Shown here piece after piece: positions 1 to 6,872 of a stretch of DNA of 64,000 nucleotides. The notes below the pieces were generated by a model. That model was not told the DNA's origin and did not search any database. It saw only the letters and a list, made by a program, of their open reading frames with translations. How positions within the stretch are numbered: position 1 is the stretch's first letter; every line of letters starts with the position of its first letter. The DNA comes from JAIQET01 sp035542575 (GTDB taxonomy: Bacteria > Acidobacteriota > Terriglobia > Terriglobales > Acidobacteriaceae). Position numbers and translations under genes: made by a program. The DNA lies in the NCBI GenBank assembly GCA_035542575.1, contig DATKLE010000139.1, positions 1-64,000 of the forward strand, written 5' to 3'.

Positions 1-647
1 GCTTCCATGGTGTTGGTCTTCAGATCGTAAATGGAGATCTCTTGCGCCAACCCGCCGGTGTAGCGTTTCCACTGGCGGAAATTCCGGAAGATGATGTTGT
101 ATGCGATCTTGCTTCCGTCCGCCGAATAAGAGAGCAAGCCGCCCTGATCCATGGGCAGCGGTGTGGGCAGCCCACCGTCCACGCTGACCGTGAACGGCCG
201 CTTGGTCCAGCCGTTGGAAGCGTCCGCGCGCGACAGGAAGACGATGCGCTTGCTGTCCGGCGTCCAGTTGATGACTTCATTGTGGATGCCCATGCGGTCA
301 CTGAGGGGCTGCGCGCTGCCCTGGTAAAACGTGAGTTGCTTCGGCTGGCCGCCGTCGGCCGGCATCACATAGACGTTGAACTTGCCGTCATACTGTCCGG
401 TGAAGGCGATCCACTTGCCGTCGGGAGAAAATTTGGGAAACAGCTCGCGGCCGGGATGAGTGGTGATGCGGCGCGCCACTCCGCCGGAACTCGGCACCAG
501 CCATAAGTCGCCGCCGTACATGAATGCGATCTTGTCCTTGTGAATATCAGGAAAGCGCAGCAGGCGGCCTTCCTGCATCTCCTGGCCCAGCGCCAGGCCG
601 GCGCAGCCCACCACCAACAGAGCAATCCACCGCTTGAGAAAAGACAT
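1..647 (-). CDS. Tricorn protease-like S41 protein, N-terminal part (runs off window)
   Basis: The frame opens at ATG 647, six bases after a strong AGGAGG site, and runs off the left edge without a stop, so about 215 residues are visible. It begins with a signal peptide of about 21 residues ending near GLALGQ. The rest is PD40/beta-propeller sequence, with a GGDLWLVPSSGG stretch, LFPKFSPDGKWIAF and LLSYSADGSKIAY. This is the usual N-terminus of bacterial tricorn-type peptidases, which carry a PDZ and an S41 serine-protease domain further on; those lie outside the window, so the peptidase activity is inferred. A TolB-like protein without protease domain is the alternative. Probable location is the periplasm. 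Confidence 0.8.
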   Translation of the reverse strand, partial: MSFLKRWIALLVVGCAGLALGQEMQEGRLLRFPDIHKDKIAFMYGGDLWLVPSSGGVARRITTHPGRELFPKFSPDGKWIAFTGQYDGKFNVYVMPADGGQPKQLTFYQGSAQPLSDRMGIHNEVINWTPDSKRIVFLSRADASNGWTKRPFTVSVDGGLPTPLPMDQGGLLSYSADGSKIAYNIIFRNFRQWKRYTGGLAQEISIYDLKTNTME

Positions 648-826
648 GAGGGCTCCTCCTTGCAAATTTTCGCGGACGGGGAACTGGAAAGAATTTTCCA
701 TCTGACGGAAACTGCCGATTGTATCAGCTTCGCGGCAGACGATGTCAGTGATCTACAGGACCAGTCGTGCGCGGCAATGATCAAGAAGACCGGAGCGGAG
801 AACAACACACTTCCGGAGAGTTTTGT

Positions 827-1981
827 TTAGATCGAAAACGTGGGTTCGGCTTCTTCGCAGGTCGAGCCGCGTTGCCGTCGCAGTTCGGTCAGAAAAGCTT
901 CGGCGGGAAGATCGGACTTTTGGCGAAAAAGAGCGACCAGCGGATCGTCCACAGGCTCTGCCGGCGGCAATAGGCCATCTCGGGACTCAGATTCGGTTTC
1001 CAGGCCGTCGGCTTCCACCAGAAGATCCGGTAGCGCTGTCTGGCTTTTCATCAGCTCCTGGATAAACCTCTCAACATGCTCGCGCTGCTGTTCCGTGGTT
1101 CGGACAAACTCCACTCCCATCCCGATCTCCGGATGCATAACCCGTACCACGCCGTCCACCCGCACCTGGAGTTGGCCGGCGCGCATGGCCAGGACGACGC
1201 GAGTCCCCGCGGGAAAGGGAGAAGAAATTTCCAGGTAGCAGCCACCCAGGCTGAGATCGGTAAGCTTGCAGTGTGCCGGAGGATCGTCCGCTTCGGCCTC
1301 GGGAGCATGGCTGCTGACCCATGCCTTGAGCTGATTGCGTTCCTTCGCCGACAGGTCCACAAAGCGAATTCCCGCTTGACGGCCGGCATTCTCCCAGGCG
1401 ATCTCCCCCTTGCAGGCAATCGCGTCCTGGGTTCCGGGCAAGGTGAACTCCACGCGCAGGGGAGAGAGGTTTCTCGGGCGGCGGGAGAGCTGGATGGCGA
1501 TTCCCCCCTCTCCCAGGTCAGAGCTGGAAGTATTGATTTGCTTCTGCGATCCGCCCCCGTCGATGCGCAGCGTCACCGGCATCTCCACCGGGATGCGGGT
1601 ATTGCGCCGGCGTTCCCGTTTCATCAAGGCGCGCGCCGCGCGGAAACTGGCCTTGGTGCGCTCCATGGAAACCGGCTTGTAGAGGACAAAGTGGGCGCCC
1701 AGTTCAAAAGCGCTGCGCACCGCGGTCTTGCCGTCAATGATGGCGACCGCTATGGCCCGCTTGTTGCACGGAGCCAGCCGGGCGCTCTTCAAAACCTGGG
1801 ACGCTGCCCGCTCATCGGCGCAGTCCACGATCACCGCTTCAAATCTCTGCCGGGTCAGGGTGCGAATCGCCGCCGCCGCATCGCTGCAGTTCTCCATGGT
1901 GATGTCTAAGTCGCTGAGAACGCGCCGCAGCACGCGCACGATCTTCTCGTCGGAACACAGTACGAGCGATTTCAGCTTCAT
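827..1981 (-). CDS. Receiver-like domain fused to two PilZ domains
   Basis: A 384-residue protein. Residues 1-115 resemble a response-regulator receiver: D11/E12 acidic pair, D53 at the phosphorylation position (AVIVDCADE) and K102 (YKPVS), but the usual Thr/Ser after beta-4 is replaced in VAIIDG. The first PilZ domain starts at RRRNTR (124-129) with DLGEGG at 155-160, which matches the RxxxR and D/NxSxxG c-di-GMP-binding pattern. A second PilZ-like domain follows (TDLSLGG, then IGMGVEFV) without an RxxxR arm. The last 70 residues are acidic and look unstructured. Likely a cytoplasmic c-di-GMP effector, perhaps tuned by phosphorylation. No kinase gene is adjacent. Confidence 0.85.
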   Translation of the reverse strand: MKLKSLVLCSDEKIVRVLRRVLSDLDITMENCSDAAAAIRTLTRQRFEAVIVDCADERAASQVLKSARLAPCNKRAIAVAIIDGKTAVRSAFELGAHFVLYKPVSMERTKASFRAARALMKRERRRNTRIPVEMPVTLRIDGGGSQKQINTSSSDLGEGGIAIQLSRRPRNLSPLRVEFTLPGTQDAIACKGEIAWENAGRQAGIRFVDLSAKERNQLKAWVSSHAPEAEADDPPAHCKLTDLSLGGCYLEISSPFPAGTRVVLAMRAGQLQVRVDGVVRVMHPEIGMGVEFVRTTEQQREHVERFIQELMKSQTALPDLLVEADGLETESESRDGLLPPAEPVDDPLVALFRQKSDLPAEAFLTELRRQRGSTCEEAEPTFSI

Positions 1982-2012
1982 GATGCGCCTTTAAGACCTA
2001 AGCACCCGATTT

Positions 2013-2174
2013 CTAGCCATGGGCCGAGGCCGCATCTGCCTCTTCCCGCTCATCGTCCAGCATGTGGGCCACGGTGCGGAGCTGCTCGGCGGCATTCTGC
2101 AGGGCCTCGATCTGCTTGCCCAACTGTGCCTGTTCGGCTTGCTTCTTGCGCAGCACTTCGTAGATGTCCTTCAC
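2013..2174 (-). CDS. Small coiled-coil protein, GTG start (53 aa)
   Basis: A 53-residue frame starting at GTG 2174, six bases after AGGAGG, and ending at TAG 2013. It begins MKDIYEVLRKKQ and is almost entirely Glu/Gln/Ala/Leu-rich with heptad-like spacing, so it should form one amphipathic helix or coiled coil. It has no recognisable domain and no signal peptide. It lies 30 bases upstream of the REC-PilZ-PilZ gene on the same strand, so the two are probably co-transcribed. The good ribosome binding site and biased composition are the only support for it being real. Function unknown. Confidence 0.6.
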   Translation of the reverse strand: MKDIYEVLRKKQAEQAQLGKQIEALQNAAEQLRTVAHMLDDEREEADAASAHG

Positions 2175-2648
2175 TTGGGCCTCCTGAGGGCACTCTAGGT
2201 AGCTCCGGTACTCCCGTCAATGCGCCAGTCCAGAGCCGGAGTTACGCCAGTAACTTGTTCCGGCCCATGAAGGTACCTAAGCTCAGCTGGTTAAGGGCTG
2301 GGGAGGAATGCCACTTCCTTTGAGAAGAACAGAACTTGGCTTGGTTCGGGGGTATCTGGCCCGATCTTCACCCCGCGGGGTGCCTGTTTTCCGCTTTTGC
2401 CGACATAACATGTTTGTTTTGTTAGGCTTGGTTATGCCACGAGTAACCTGCGGGCGAAGATTGGGGTTGACTTTTGCGAGCAAATCACCCTAGAATCACT
2501 GGTTTCCAGTTCACCCCAGTATTGGTTCAGTAAGCCTTTTGTTTGGGCTGAGAGTAGGGGTGTGAATCCCCAGGGGTGAAATCGGAATCTAAGTTTTTGA
2601 GGCGTTTATCGGGACTGATTTTCATTCCAAGCACGAGGCGGAATTTTC
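2175..2648. other. 474-base intergenic region with divergent promoters and a long leader
   Basis: No convincing gene lies here. The left part should hold the promoter of the minus-strand small gene and PilZ gene, but I see no clear hexamers. The right part is less GC-rich and holds a good sigma-70-type promoter (2467-2496) reading toward the gene at 2649, which leaves a leader of about 150 bases. The leader contains G/C-rich runs (for example AATCCCCAGGGGTG near 2561-2574) that could pair. It does not match a riboswitch class I recognise. Confidence 0.5.
2467..2496 (+). promoter_or_regulatory. Sigma-70-like promoter of the 75-aa gene
   Basis: TTGACT at 2467-2472 and TAGAAT at 2491-2496 are separated by 18 bases. 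Five of six bases in each hexamer match the consensus. Transcription would start near 2503, giving a leader of about 145 bases before the ATG at 2649. Confidence 0.65.
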
Positions 2649-2876
2649 ATGGCTAAGCGACGCGGAAATCCCAACTGGGGCAAGCCCGAACCCATCGGGC
2701 CTATCGTCCCTACTATCACCGAGTTCGAGCAGGTGGTGCGCGAGTACAAGCTCTCGCCCGACCAGTACCTGCGCTCCACCCGCCTGCGGGAATGGGCGCG
2801 GCGTAACAAGAATTCGAAGTACATCCCTGAGCCCTTGCTCGAGGCGTGGGGATTCGAAATTGAATCCACGCTGTAA
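2649..2876 (+). CDS. Conserved hypothetical small basic protein (75 aa)
   Basis: A 75-residue soluble protein starting MAKRRGNPNWGKP, rich in Arg, Pro and Trp, with no signal peptide or membrane segment. I do not recognise a named domain. It resembles short uncharacterised proteins seen in acidobacteria. It has its own promoter at 2467-2496 and is closed by a clear hairpin terminator at 2898-2927, so it is a monocistronic, probably well-expressed gene. No strong Shine-Dalgarno stands out before the ATG. The long leader and the isolated unit are the most informative facts about it. Confidence 0.75.
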   Translation: MAKRRGNPNWGKPEPIGPIVPTITEFEQVVREYKLSPDQYLRSTRLREWARRNKNSKYIPEPLLEAWGFEIESTL

Positions 2877-2897
2877 CTGAGGAACAGATGTGTGCCC

Positions 2898-2927
2898 GGG
2901 CCGCCTTTCGGCGGCCCTTGGTTTTTT
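2898..2927 (+). terminator. Rho-independent terminator
   Basis: GGGCCGCC (2898-2905) pairs with GGCGGCCC (2910-2917) across a TTTC loop, followed by TTGGTTTTTT. It lies 22 bases past the stop of the 75-aa gene and 46 bases before ribBA. Confidence 0.85.
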
Positions 2928-2972
2928 GACGGCAGTCCTGAGACCTGAGACCTGCTTTGCTACAATCGCCTC

Positions 2973-4136
2973 ATGGCGCCGCAGTCCCCGTTCAGCGACG
3001 TACCCAGCGCGATTGAAGAAATCCGCGCGGGCCGCATGGTGGTCGTGGTGGACGACGAAGATCGCGAGAACGAGGGCGATCTAACCCTGGCGGCAGAGAA
3101 GGTCACCCCCGAGGCGATCAACTTCATGGCCCGCTACGGGCGCGGCCTGGTCTGCCTGGCGATGACCGAGGAGCGGCTCGACCATCTCCGCATCGGGCCC
3201 ATGACTGCGGAGAACACCTCCAACTACGGCACTGCGTTTTGCGAGGCCATTGACGCCCGCGAGGGCGTAACCACCGGCATCTCGGCTTACGATCGCGCCC
3301 GCACTATCCAGATCGCCATTGATCCTGCCACTCGCCCCTCCGACCTGGCTCGTCCGGGGCATGTATTTCCTCTGCGCGCCCGCAAGGGCGGCGTGCTGGT
3401 GCGCGCCGGCCAGACCGAGGCTTCGGTCGAACTGGCGCGGCTGGCGGGCTTGGTGCCCGCAGGTGTGATCTGCGAGATCATGCGCGATGACGGCACCATG
3501 GCACGCGTGCCGGACCTGATCGAGTTCTGTCAGACCCACCGTATGAAAATGCTCACCGTGGCGGAACTCATCCGCTACCGCATGCAGCACGAGCGCTACG
3601 TGCATCGCGTGGGCGAAGCCATGGTCAACACCGTGCACGGCGAGTTCCGCCTGATCGCCTACGAGAGCGAAGTGGATGGCGGCGAGTCCCACATAGCCCT
3701 GGTGCGGGGCGACGTGGAGACCGGCAACGAGCCTGTCCTGGTCCGCATGCATGCCCACTGCGTGATGGGGGACGTTTTTGGATCCACCGCTTGCGATTGC
3801 CACGCCACCATCGCCGGCTCCATGCAGGCCATCTCCCGTGAAGGCCGGGGCGCGCTCATCTATCTGCACCAGACTTCGAAGGGTTTCTCAGTGGAACGCA
3901 TGGGGGAACGCACCATGCTCGCCTTTCATCGCGACAAGACGCTGCCGACGCTCCCCGAAAGCGAACGCAAGACCCAGCGCGAGATTGGCATCGGCGCGCA
4001 AATCCTCTCCGACCTGAATTTGCGGCGCATTCGCCTGCTCACCAATCATCCCCGCAAGGTAGCGGCACTGGAAGGGTTCGGCATCGAGATCGTCGAGCAG
4101 GTGCCGGTGGCGCTGGAACGGGCTCGAATCAAGTAA
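2973..4136 (+). CDS. ribBA: RibBA-type protein: DHBP synthase with a degenerate GTP cyclohydrolase II domain
   Basis: A 387-residue riboflavin-pathway protein. The N-terminal half (1-200) is a complete 3,4-dihydroxy-2-butanone-4-phosphate synthase: RENEGD at 31-36, DAREGVTTG, RPGHVFPL, and GQTEAS at 146-151 where many members have GHTEA. The C-terminal half (from about 205) is GTP cyclohydrolase II-like and keeps the three zinc cysteines (C263, C274, C276). However, the RQEGRGIGL loop is replaced by HQTSKGFSVERMG (299-311), and the following active-site helix and the DTVEAN region are missing or unrecognisable. The terminal RLLTNHPRKV segment is conserved. The second domain may therefore be inactive or altered, as in described RibBX-type variants. 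No other rib gene is adjacent and no FMN riboswitch is visible upstream. Confidence 0.85.
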   Translation: MAPQSPFSDVPSAIEEIRAGRMVVVVDDEDRENEGDLTLAAEKVTPEAINFMARYGRGLVCLAMTEERLDHLRIGPMTAENTSNYGTAFCEAIDAREGVTTGISAYDRARTIQIAIDPATRPSDLARPGHVFPLRARKGGVLVRAGQTEASVELARLAGLVPAGVICEIMRDDGTMARVPDLIEFCQTHRMKMLTVAELIRYRMQHERYVHRVGEAMVNTVHGEFRLIAYESEVDGGESHIALVRGDVETGNEPVLVRMHAHCVMGDVFGSTACDCHATIAGSMQAISREGRGALIYLHQTSKGFSVERMGERTMLAFHRDKTLPTLPESERKTQREIGIGAQILSDLNLRRIRLLTNHPRKVAALEGFGIEIVEQVPVALERARIK

Positions 4137-4208
4137 TCAGCCTCCGTTCCTCTAACAAGGCGTCATCCTGAGTCCGCGTGCTATTGCGGGGCTCCTCGCA
4201 CAGCCAGC

Positions 4209-4335
4209 GGCGTCATCCTGAGCCCGACAGGGCGAAGGATCTTGCGTGCGGTGGTACGAGCTCGACTACGAAGGCATTGCCGCCCCGCGCAAGACCCCTC
4301 GCCCGGCTGAACGGCGCCGGGTTCGGTATGACGCC
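4209..4335. repeat. MITE/BIME-like element with inverted ends, copy 1
   Basis: About 127 bases bounded by GGCGTCATCC and GGTATGACGCC, which are inverted copies with one extra base. The left unit is CCTGAG + GCCC-GACA-GGGC hairpin + GAAGGATC. The right unit carries CTCGCCCGGCTGAACGGCGCCGGG, itself a hairpin. Related copies lie at 4383-4531 and 57700-57844, with a half copy at 15293-15340. Confidence 0.75.
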
Positions 4336-4382
4336 TTATACGGGGCGACGACTCGTATTCCCTCTCCCGTTTGCTTCCACCC

Positions 4383-4531
4383 GGTGTCATCCTGAGCCCG
4401 AGAGGGCGAAGGATCCTGCGCGGGGCGGCAATCCCCTGGCCCGAGTCCGTGCTGCCGCTCGCAAGATCCCCTTCGAGTTCGCTCAGGGCAGGCTCTCACC
4501 CGCCGAAGGACGCCCGGCTCGGGATGACGCC
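4383..4531. repeat. MITE/BIME-like element with inverted ends, copy 2
   Basis: About 149 bases bounded by GGTGTCATCC and GGATGACGCC. The left unit has a GCCC-GAGA-GGGC hairpin followed by GAAGGATCC. The right unit has taken up the other local repeat word, TTCGCTCAGGGCAGG (about 4478-4492), before GGATGACGCC. This suggests that the two repeat families are modular. Confidence 0.75.
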
Positions 4532-4589
4532 GGGTCTTTGATGGCACATATGTACTCTTGGATTGGGGCTGACGGCGGGGGGCGCGCGG

Positions 4590-4853
4590 TCAGAATGGTT
4601 TGCGGGCCACCACGTCGCTGTCGTGAATGAAGAACTGCGCCGAGCACTGGCTGGATCCACAGATCACCGGCAGCAGCCCCGCGAGTTGTTTGCGCGTGAT
4701 CAGCCCCAGGGTGCCGCAATCCGGGCACGACAGCACTGCCCAGTAGGGGTCGTCTTTCTCGCCCACGTGGCCCGCGTTCTCCAGCACGAAGATCGTTCCC
4801 GGGAGCATCTGCTCCGGGATCCACTCGCTCAGGACGTTGAGTTCCGCCACCAT
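4590..4853 (-). CDS. Hypothetical small protein with zinc-ribbon-like cysteines (87 aa)
   Basis: I place the start at ATG 4853 because AGGAGG lies seven bases upstream; the frame stays open further up, but that part encodes shadow of the MerR gene. The protein has 87 residues with SCPDCG in the middle and a second cysteine pair (CGSSQC), a plausible treble-clef or rubredoxin-like metal site. No signal peptide or membrane segment is seen. It lies 32 bases downstream of the MerR-family gene on the same strand and is probably its operon partner. Function unknown; it could be a small nucleic-acid- or metal-binding accessory protein. Confidence 0.7.
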   Translation of the reverse strand: MVAELNVLSEWIPEQMLPGTIFVLENAGHVGEKDDPYWAVLSCPDCGTLGLITRKQLAGLLPVICGSSQCSAQFFIHDSDVVARKPF

Positions 4854-4885
4854 CGCGCCTCCTCGTGGAGCCAGACTGTTTACGC

Positions 4886-5356
4886 TTATGAAGCCTTCCT
4901 GCTTGTTCGCAGCGAGGCCGGGGCTGACCGGCTTCCCTTCTTCCCGCTGCGGATGACGGCGCGCACCTGCCGCACCGTGTCGCTCAGGCAAATGGCCAGC
5001 ATGGGCTGGCGCGCATTTTTCAGGATGTCCACAATCTGCCGGGCCGAGGTTTCCAGATAAAGATTGTTGCCGTCGGTAAGCAGGTGGTAGTCGGAGGCGC
5101 CGCTGACGGTTTCCGCCAGACGCTTGCCGAACTCCCGCTGCAGGAAGCGCATCACCTTGCGCACCCGCTGCAGGGAGAAGCCGCGCCGCCGCAACTCACA
5201 GATCACTGCCACTTCCACCAGGTCTTCCATGGCATACACGCGCCGGTGCCCTTCCCGGGCGGGAGTCACGACCCCGCGCTCGTCCCACCACTGCAGCTGT
5301 CGCGGCGTAATGCCCGTCCATGCAACGACATCGCGGGATGTAAACCGCTGCTTCAT
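4886..5356 (-). CDS. MerR-family transcriptional regulator
   Basis: A 156-residue protein whose first 70 residues are a typical MerR winged helix: TSRDVVAWTGITPRQLQWWDERGVV, then the wing HRRVYAMEDLVEV. The remainder is not the usual long dimerisation coiled coil with metal-binding cysteines. It continues into a short region of unknown ligand class and a basic tail. The gene has a strong promoter (5405-5432) and two TGTTTNAAACA palindromes between the promoter and the start codon, so autoregulation is likely. The next gene downstream encodes a small cysteine-pair protein. The signal sensed is not evident from the sequence. Confidence 0.9.
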   Translation of the reverse strand: MKQRFTSRDVVAWTGITPRQLQWWDERGVVTPAREGHRRVYAMEDLVEVAVICELRRRGFSLQRVRKVMRFLQREFGKRLAETVSGASDYHLLTDGNNLYLETSARQIVDILKNARQPMLAICLSDTVRQVRAVIRSGKKGSRSAPASLRTSRKAS

Positions 5357-5369
5357 TCCGAGGGAAAAA

Positions 5370-5405
5370 TGTTTAAAACAGTTACTCTGACTTGTGTTTG
5401 AAACA
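5370..5405 (-). promoter_or_regulatory. Tandem palindromic operator sites of the MerR gene
   Basis: TGTTTAAAACA (5370-5380) and TGTTTGAAACA (5395-5405) are two 11-base perfect palindromes whose centres are 25 bases apart. Taken with flanks, AAAATGTTTAAAACA and TGTTTGAAACATTTT form a 14-of-15 inverted repeat. The distal site touches the -10 hexamer and the proximal one ends 14 bases before the start codon, so binding should repress. Confidence 0.6.
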
Positions 5406-5432
5406 TTTTAGGCGCGACTTGATACCTGTCAA
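5405..5432 (-). promoter_or_regulatory. Sigma-70 promoter of the MerR gene
   Basis: On the minus strand TTGACA (5432-5427) and TAAAAT (5410-5405) are 16 bases apart. The -35 is a perfect match and the -10 has five of six. It reads toward the MerR gene at 5356. Confidence 0.8.
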
Positions 5433-5483
5433 TAACACTTTTGGGTCGGGAAGGGGGTGACTAGGAGAGTTCCCCGCGCCTGC

Positions 5484-6224
5484 TTAGAGCGTCCCGGCGC
5501 GAGGCAGGATGACCAGCTCCTCCACCGTGCTCTCGGGCGGCAACAGGAGGGCATTGACCACGGCTTTCGCCACGGTTTGAGGCGACATCATTTTCTTGCG
5601 GGGCGCCTGTGGCCAGAGGGTTTTCCACAGTGCCGTGTCGGTGGCGCCTGGCAGCAGCGCAATCACCCGGATTCCCCGGGAGCGCAGCTCTTCCCGGAGG
5701 GTATTGGTGAATCCCAGAGCCCCGTGCTTGGAGGCATTGTAGGCCGACGAGCCGGGAAACACTCGTCGCGCGGCGATTGACAGATTGTTGACGATGGCGC
5801 CGCCGGGTTGCATGAGCGGCAGGGCGTAGTGCGTGACCAGAAACATGCCGTTGAGATTGGTGTCGATCACGTCCCGCCAGGTCTCCGGGTTAAGTTCCCT
5901 GACCTCGCGATTGGAATGACCCACCCCGGCGTTGTTGACCAGAATGTCCAGCCGGTGAAACCGCTTCCTGACGGCGTCGCAAAGCGACTGCACAGCCGCC
6001 GGGTTGCGTACGTCGCAGGCCATCGTCAGCACCCGGGTGTGCGCGGCCAGTTCCCTGCCCGCCCGCAGCAATCGTCGCTGGTTCCGGCCGGTGATGGCCA
6101 GCGCGCATCCCTGCGAGGCCATAGCACGCGCCATGGCCAGACCCATGCCTTGGTTGGCTCCGGTGATGAGTGCGACTTTACCGCGCAAGCCTTTGGCGGA
6201 AACACGCGCAACCGTTCGTGCCAA
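5484..6224 (-). CDS. Short-chain dehydrogenase/reductase, last gene of a pterin operon
   Basis: A classical SDR of 246 residues. I choose TTG 6224 as the start: it lies two bases after the folE stop and eight bases after GGAG, and the Rossmann fold starts 15 residues later. Visible motifs are TGANQGMG (cofactor), NNAG, and S-YNASK (catalytic YxxxK). No signal peptide. The substrate cannot be read from the sequence. Its place as the last gene behind two PTPS genes and folE suggests a pteridine reductase, acting like sepiapterin reductase or FolM. A generic 3-oxoacyl reductase-like role is the alternative. Confidence 0.85.
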   Translation of the reverse strand: MARTVARVSAKGLRGKVALITGANQGMGLAMARAMASQGCALAITGRNQRRLLRAGRELAAHTRVLTMACDVRNPAAVQSLCDAVRKRFHRLDILVNNAGVGHSNREVRELNPETWRDVIDTNLNGMFLVTHYALPLMQPGGAIVNNLSIAARRVFPGSSAYNASKHGALGFTNTLREELRSRGIRVIALLPGATDTALWKTLWPQAPRKKMMSPQTVAKAVVNALLLPPESTVEELVILPRAGTL

Positions 6225-6226
6225 CC

Positions 6227-6826
6227 CTAGACTCCGTTGCTGCGGTTGCGGATCAGGGAGAGAAACTCTGTCCGCGTTTCTTCTTCGTCGCGGAAGCAGC
6301 CCAGCATGGAAGAGGTCACGGCGGCGGAGTGCTGCTTCTCCACCCCGCGCATCATCATGCACAGGTGGCGGGCTTCAATGACCACGCCTACGCCCTGGGG
6401 CTCGATGGCTTTCTGGATGGTCTCTGCGATCTGCGTGGTCAGGCGTTCCTGGATCTGCAGGCGGCGGGCAAAGATTTCAATCAGACGCGGCAGTTTGCTT
6501 AGCCCGATCACCCTGCCTTTGGGAATGTAGGCCACATGCACTTTGCCGAAGAAGGGCAGCAGATGGTGCTCGCACAAACTGAACATCTCGATGTCCTTCA
6601 CGATGACCATCTCGTCGTAGTCCACCGAGAACAGCGCCTTCTTCAGCAGCGTCTCGGGATCCTCCCGGTAGCCTTTGGTGAGAAATTCATACGCCCGTTG
6701 CACGCGGTTGGGCGTGCGCACCAGGCCTTCGCGCGCGGGATCCTCGCCCAGACGAATGAGCATTTCGCGCACCAGCTCTTCAAAGCTGGCGCTGGTAAGG
6801 GTGGCGGGTTCGACTGATGGGGTCAT
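6227..6826 (-). CDS. folE: GTP cyclohydrolase I
   Basis: A 199-residue enzyme of normal length that converts GTP to 7,8-dihydroneopterin triphosphate, the first step of folate, queuosine and tetrahydropterin synthesis. The family signatures are intact: the zinc site SLCEHHLLPFFG and HLCMMMRGV, plus the C-terminal SSMLGCFRD. It sits 46 bases after two 6-pyruvoyl-tetrahydropterin synthase genes and two bases before an SDR gene. This context ties it to a tetrahydropterin branch rather than to folate alone; no folB, folK or folP is nearby. Confidence 0.96.
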   Translation of the reverse strand: MTPSVEPATLTSASFEELVREMLIRLGEDPAREGLVRTPNRVQRAYEFLTKGYREDPETLLKKALFSVDYDEMVIVKDIEMFSLCEHHLLPFFGKVHVAYIPKGRVIGLSKLPRLIEIFARRLQIQERLTTQIAETIQKAIEPQGVGVVIEARHLCMMMRGVEKQHSAAVTSSMLGCFRDEEETRTEFLSLIRNRSNGV

Positions 6827-6872
6827 ATTTGGCTCGATTTTCGGGTTGGTTTTCCAGTTGCAAGATTACCGA

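Larger units (their letters stand above)
4137..4589. other. Repeat-filled intergenic region
   Basis: This 450-base gap between ribBA and the convergent zinc-ribbon gene holds no gene. It contains a fragment of the GTCATCCTGAG repeat at 4161-4178 and two full palindromic elements (4209-4335 and 4383-4531). Open frames across it are repeat translations. Confidence 0.75.

Noticed and set aside
2877..2972. Possible FMN riboswitch before ribBA
   Set aside because: The gap holds only a terminator and the CTGAGACC word. The conserved FMN-switch cores are absent and there is no room for about 120 bases.
3081..3869. Minus-strand frame of 262 codons
   Set aside because: Antisense to ribBA; composition is His/Gly/Ala-rich without any recognisable fold.
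4161..4531. CRISPR array
   Set aside because: The repeats are palindromic, unequally spaced and in opposite directions, without regular spacers or cas genes.
4178..4630. Plus-strand frame of 150 codons
   Set aside because: It is translation of the palindromic repeat elements and of the antisense strand of the next gene.
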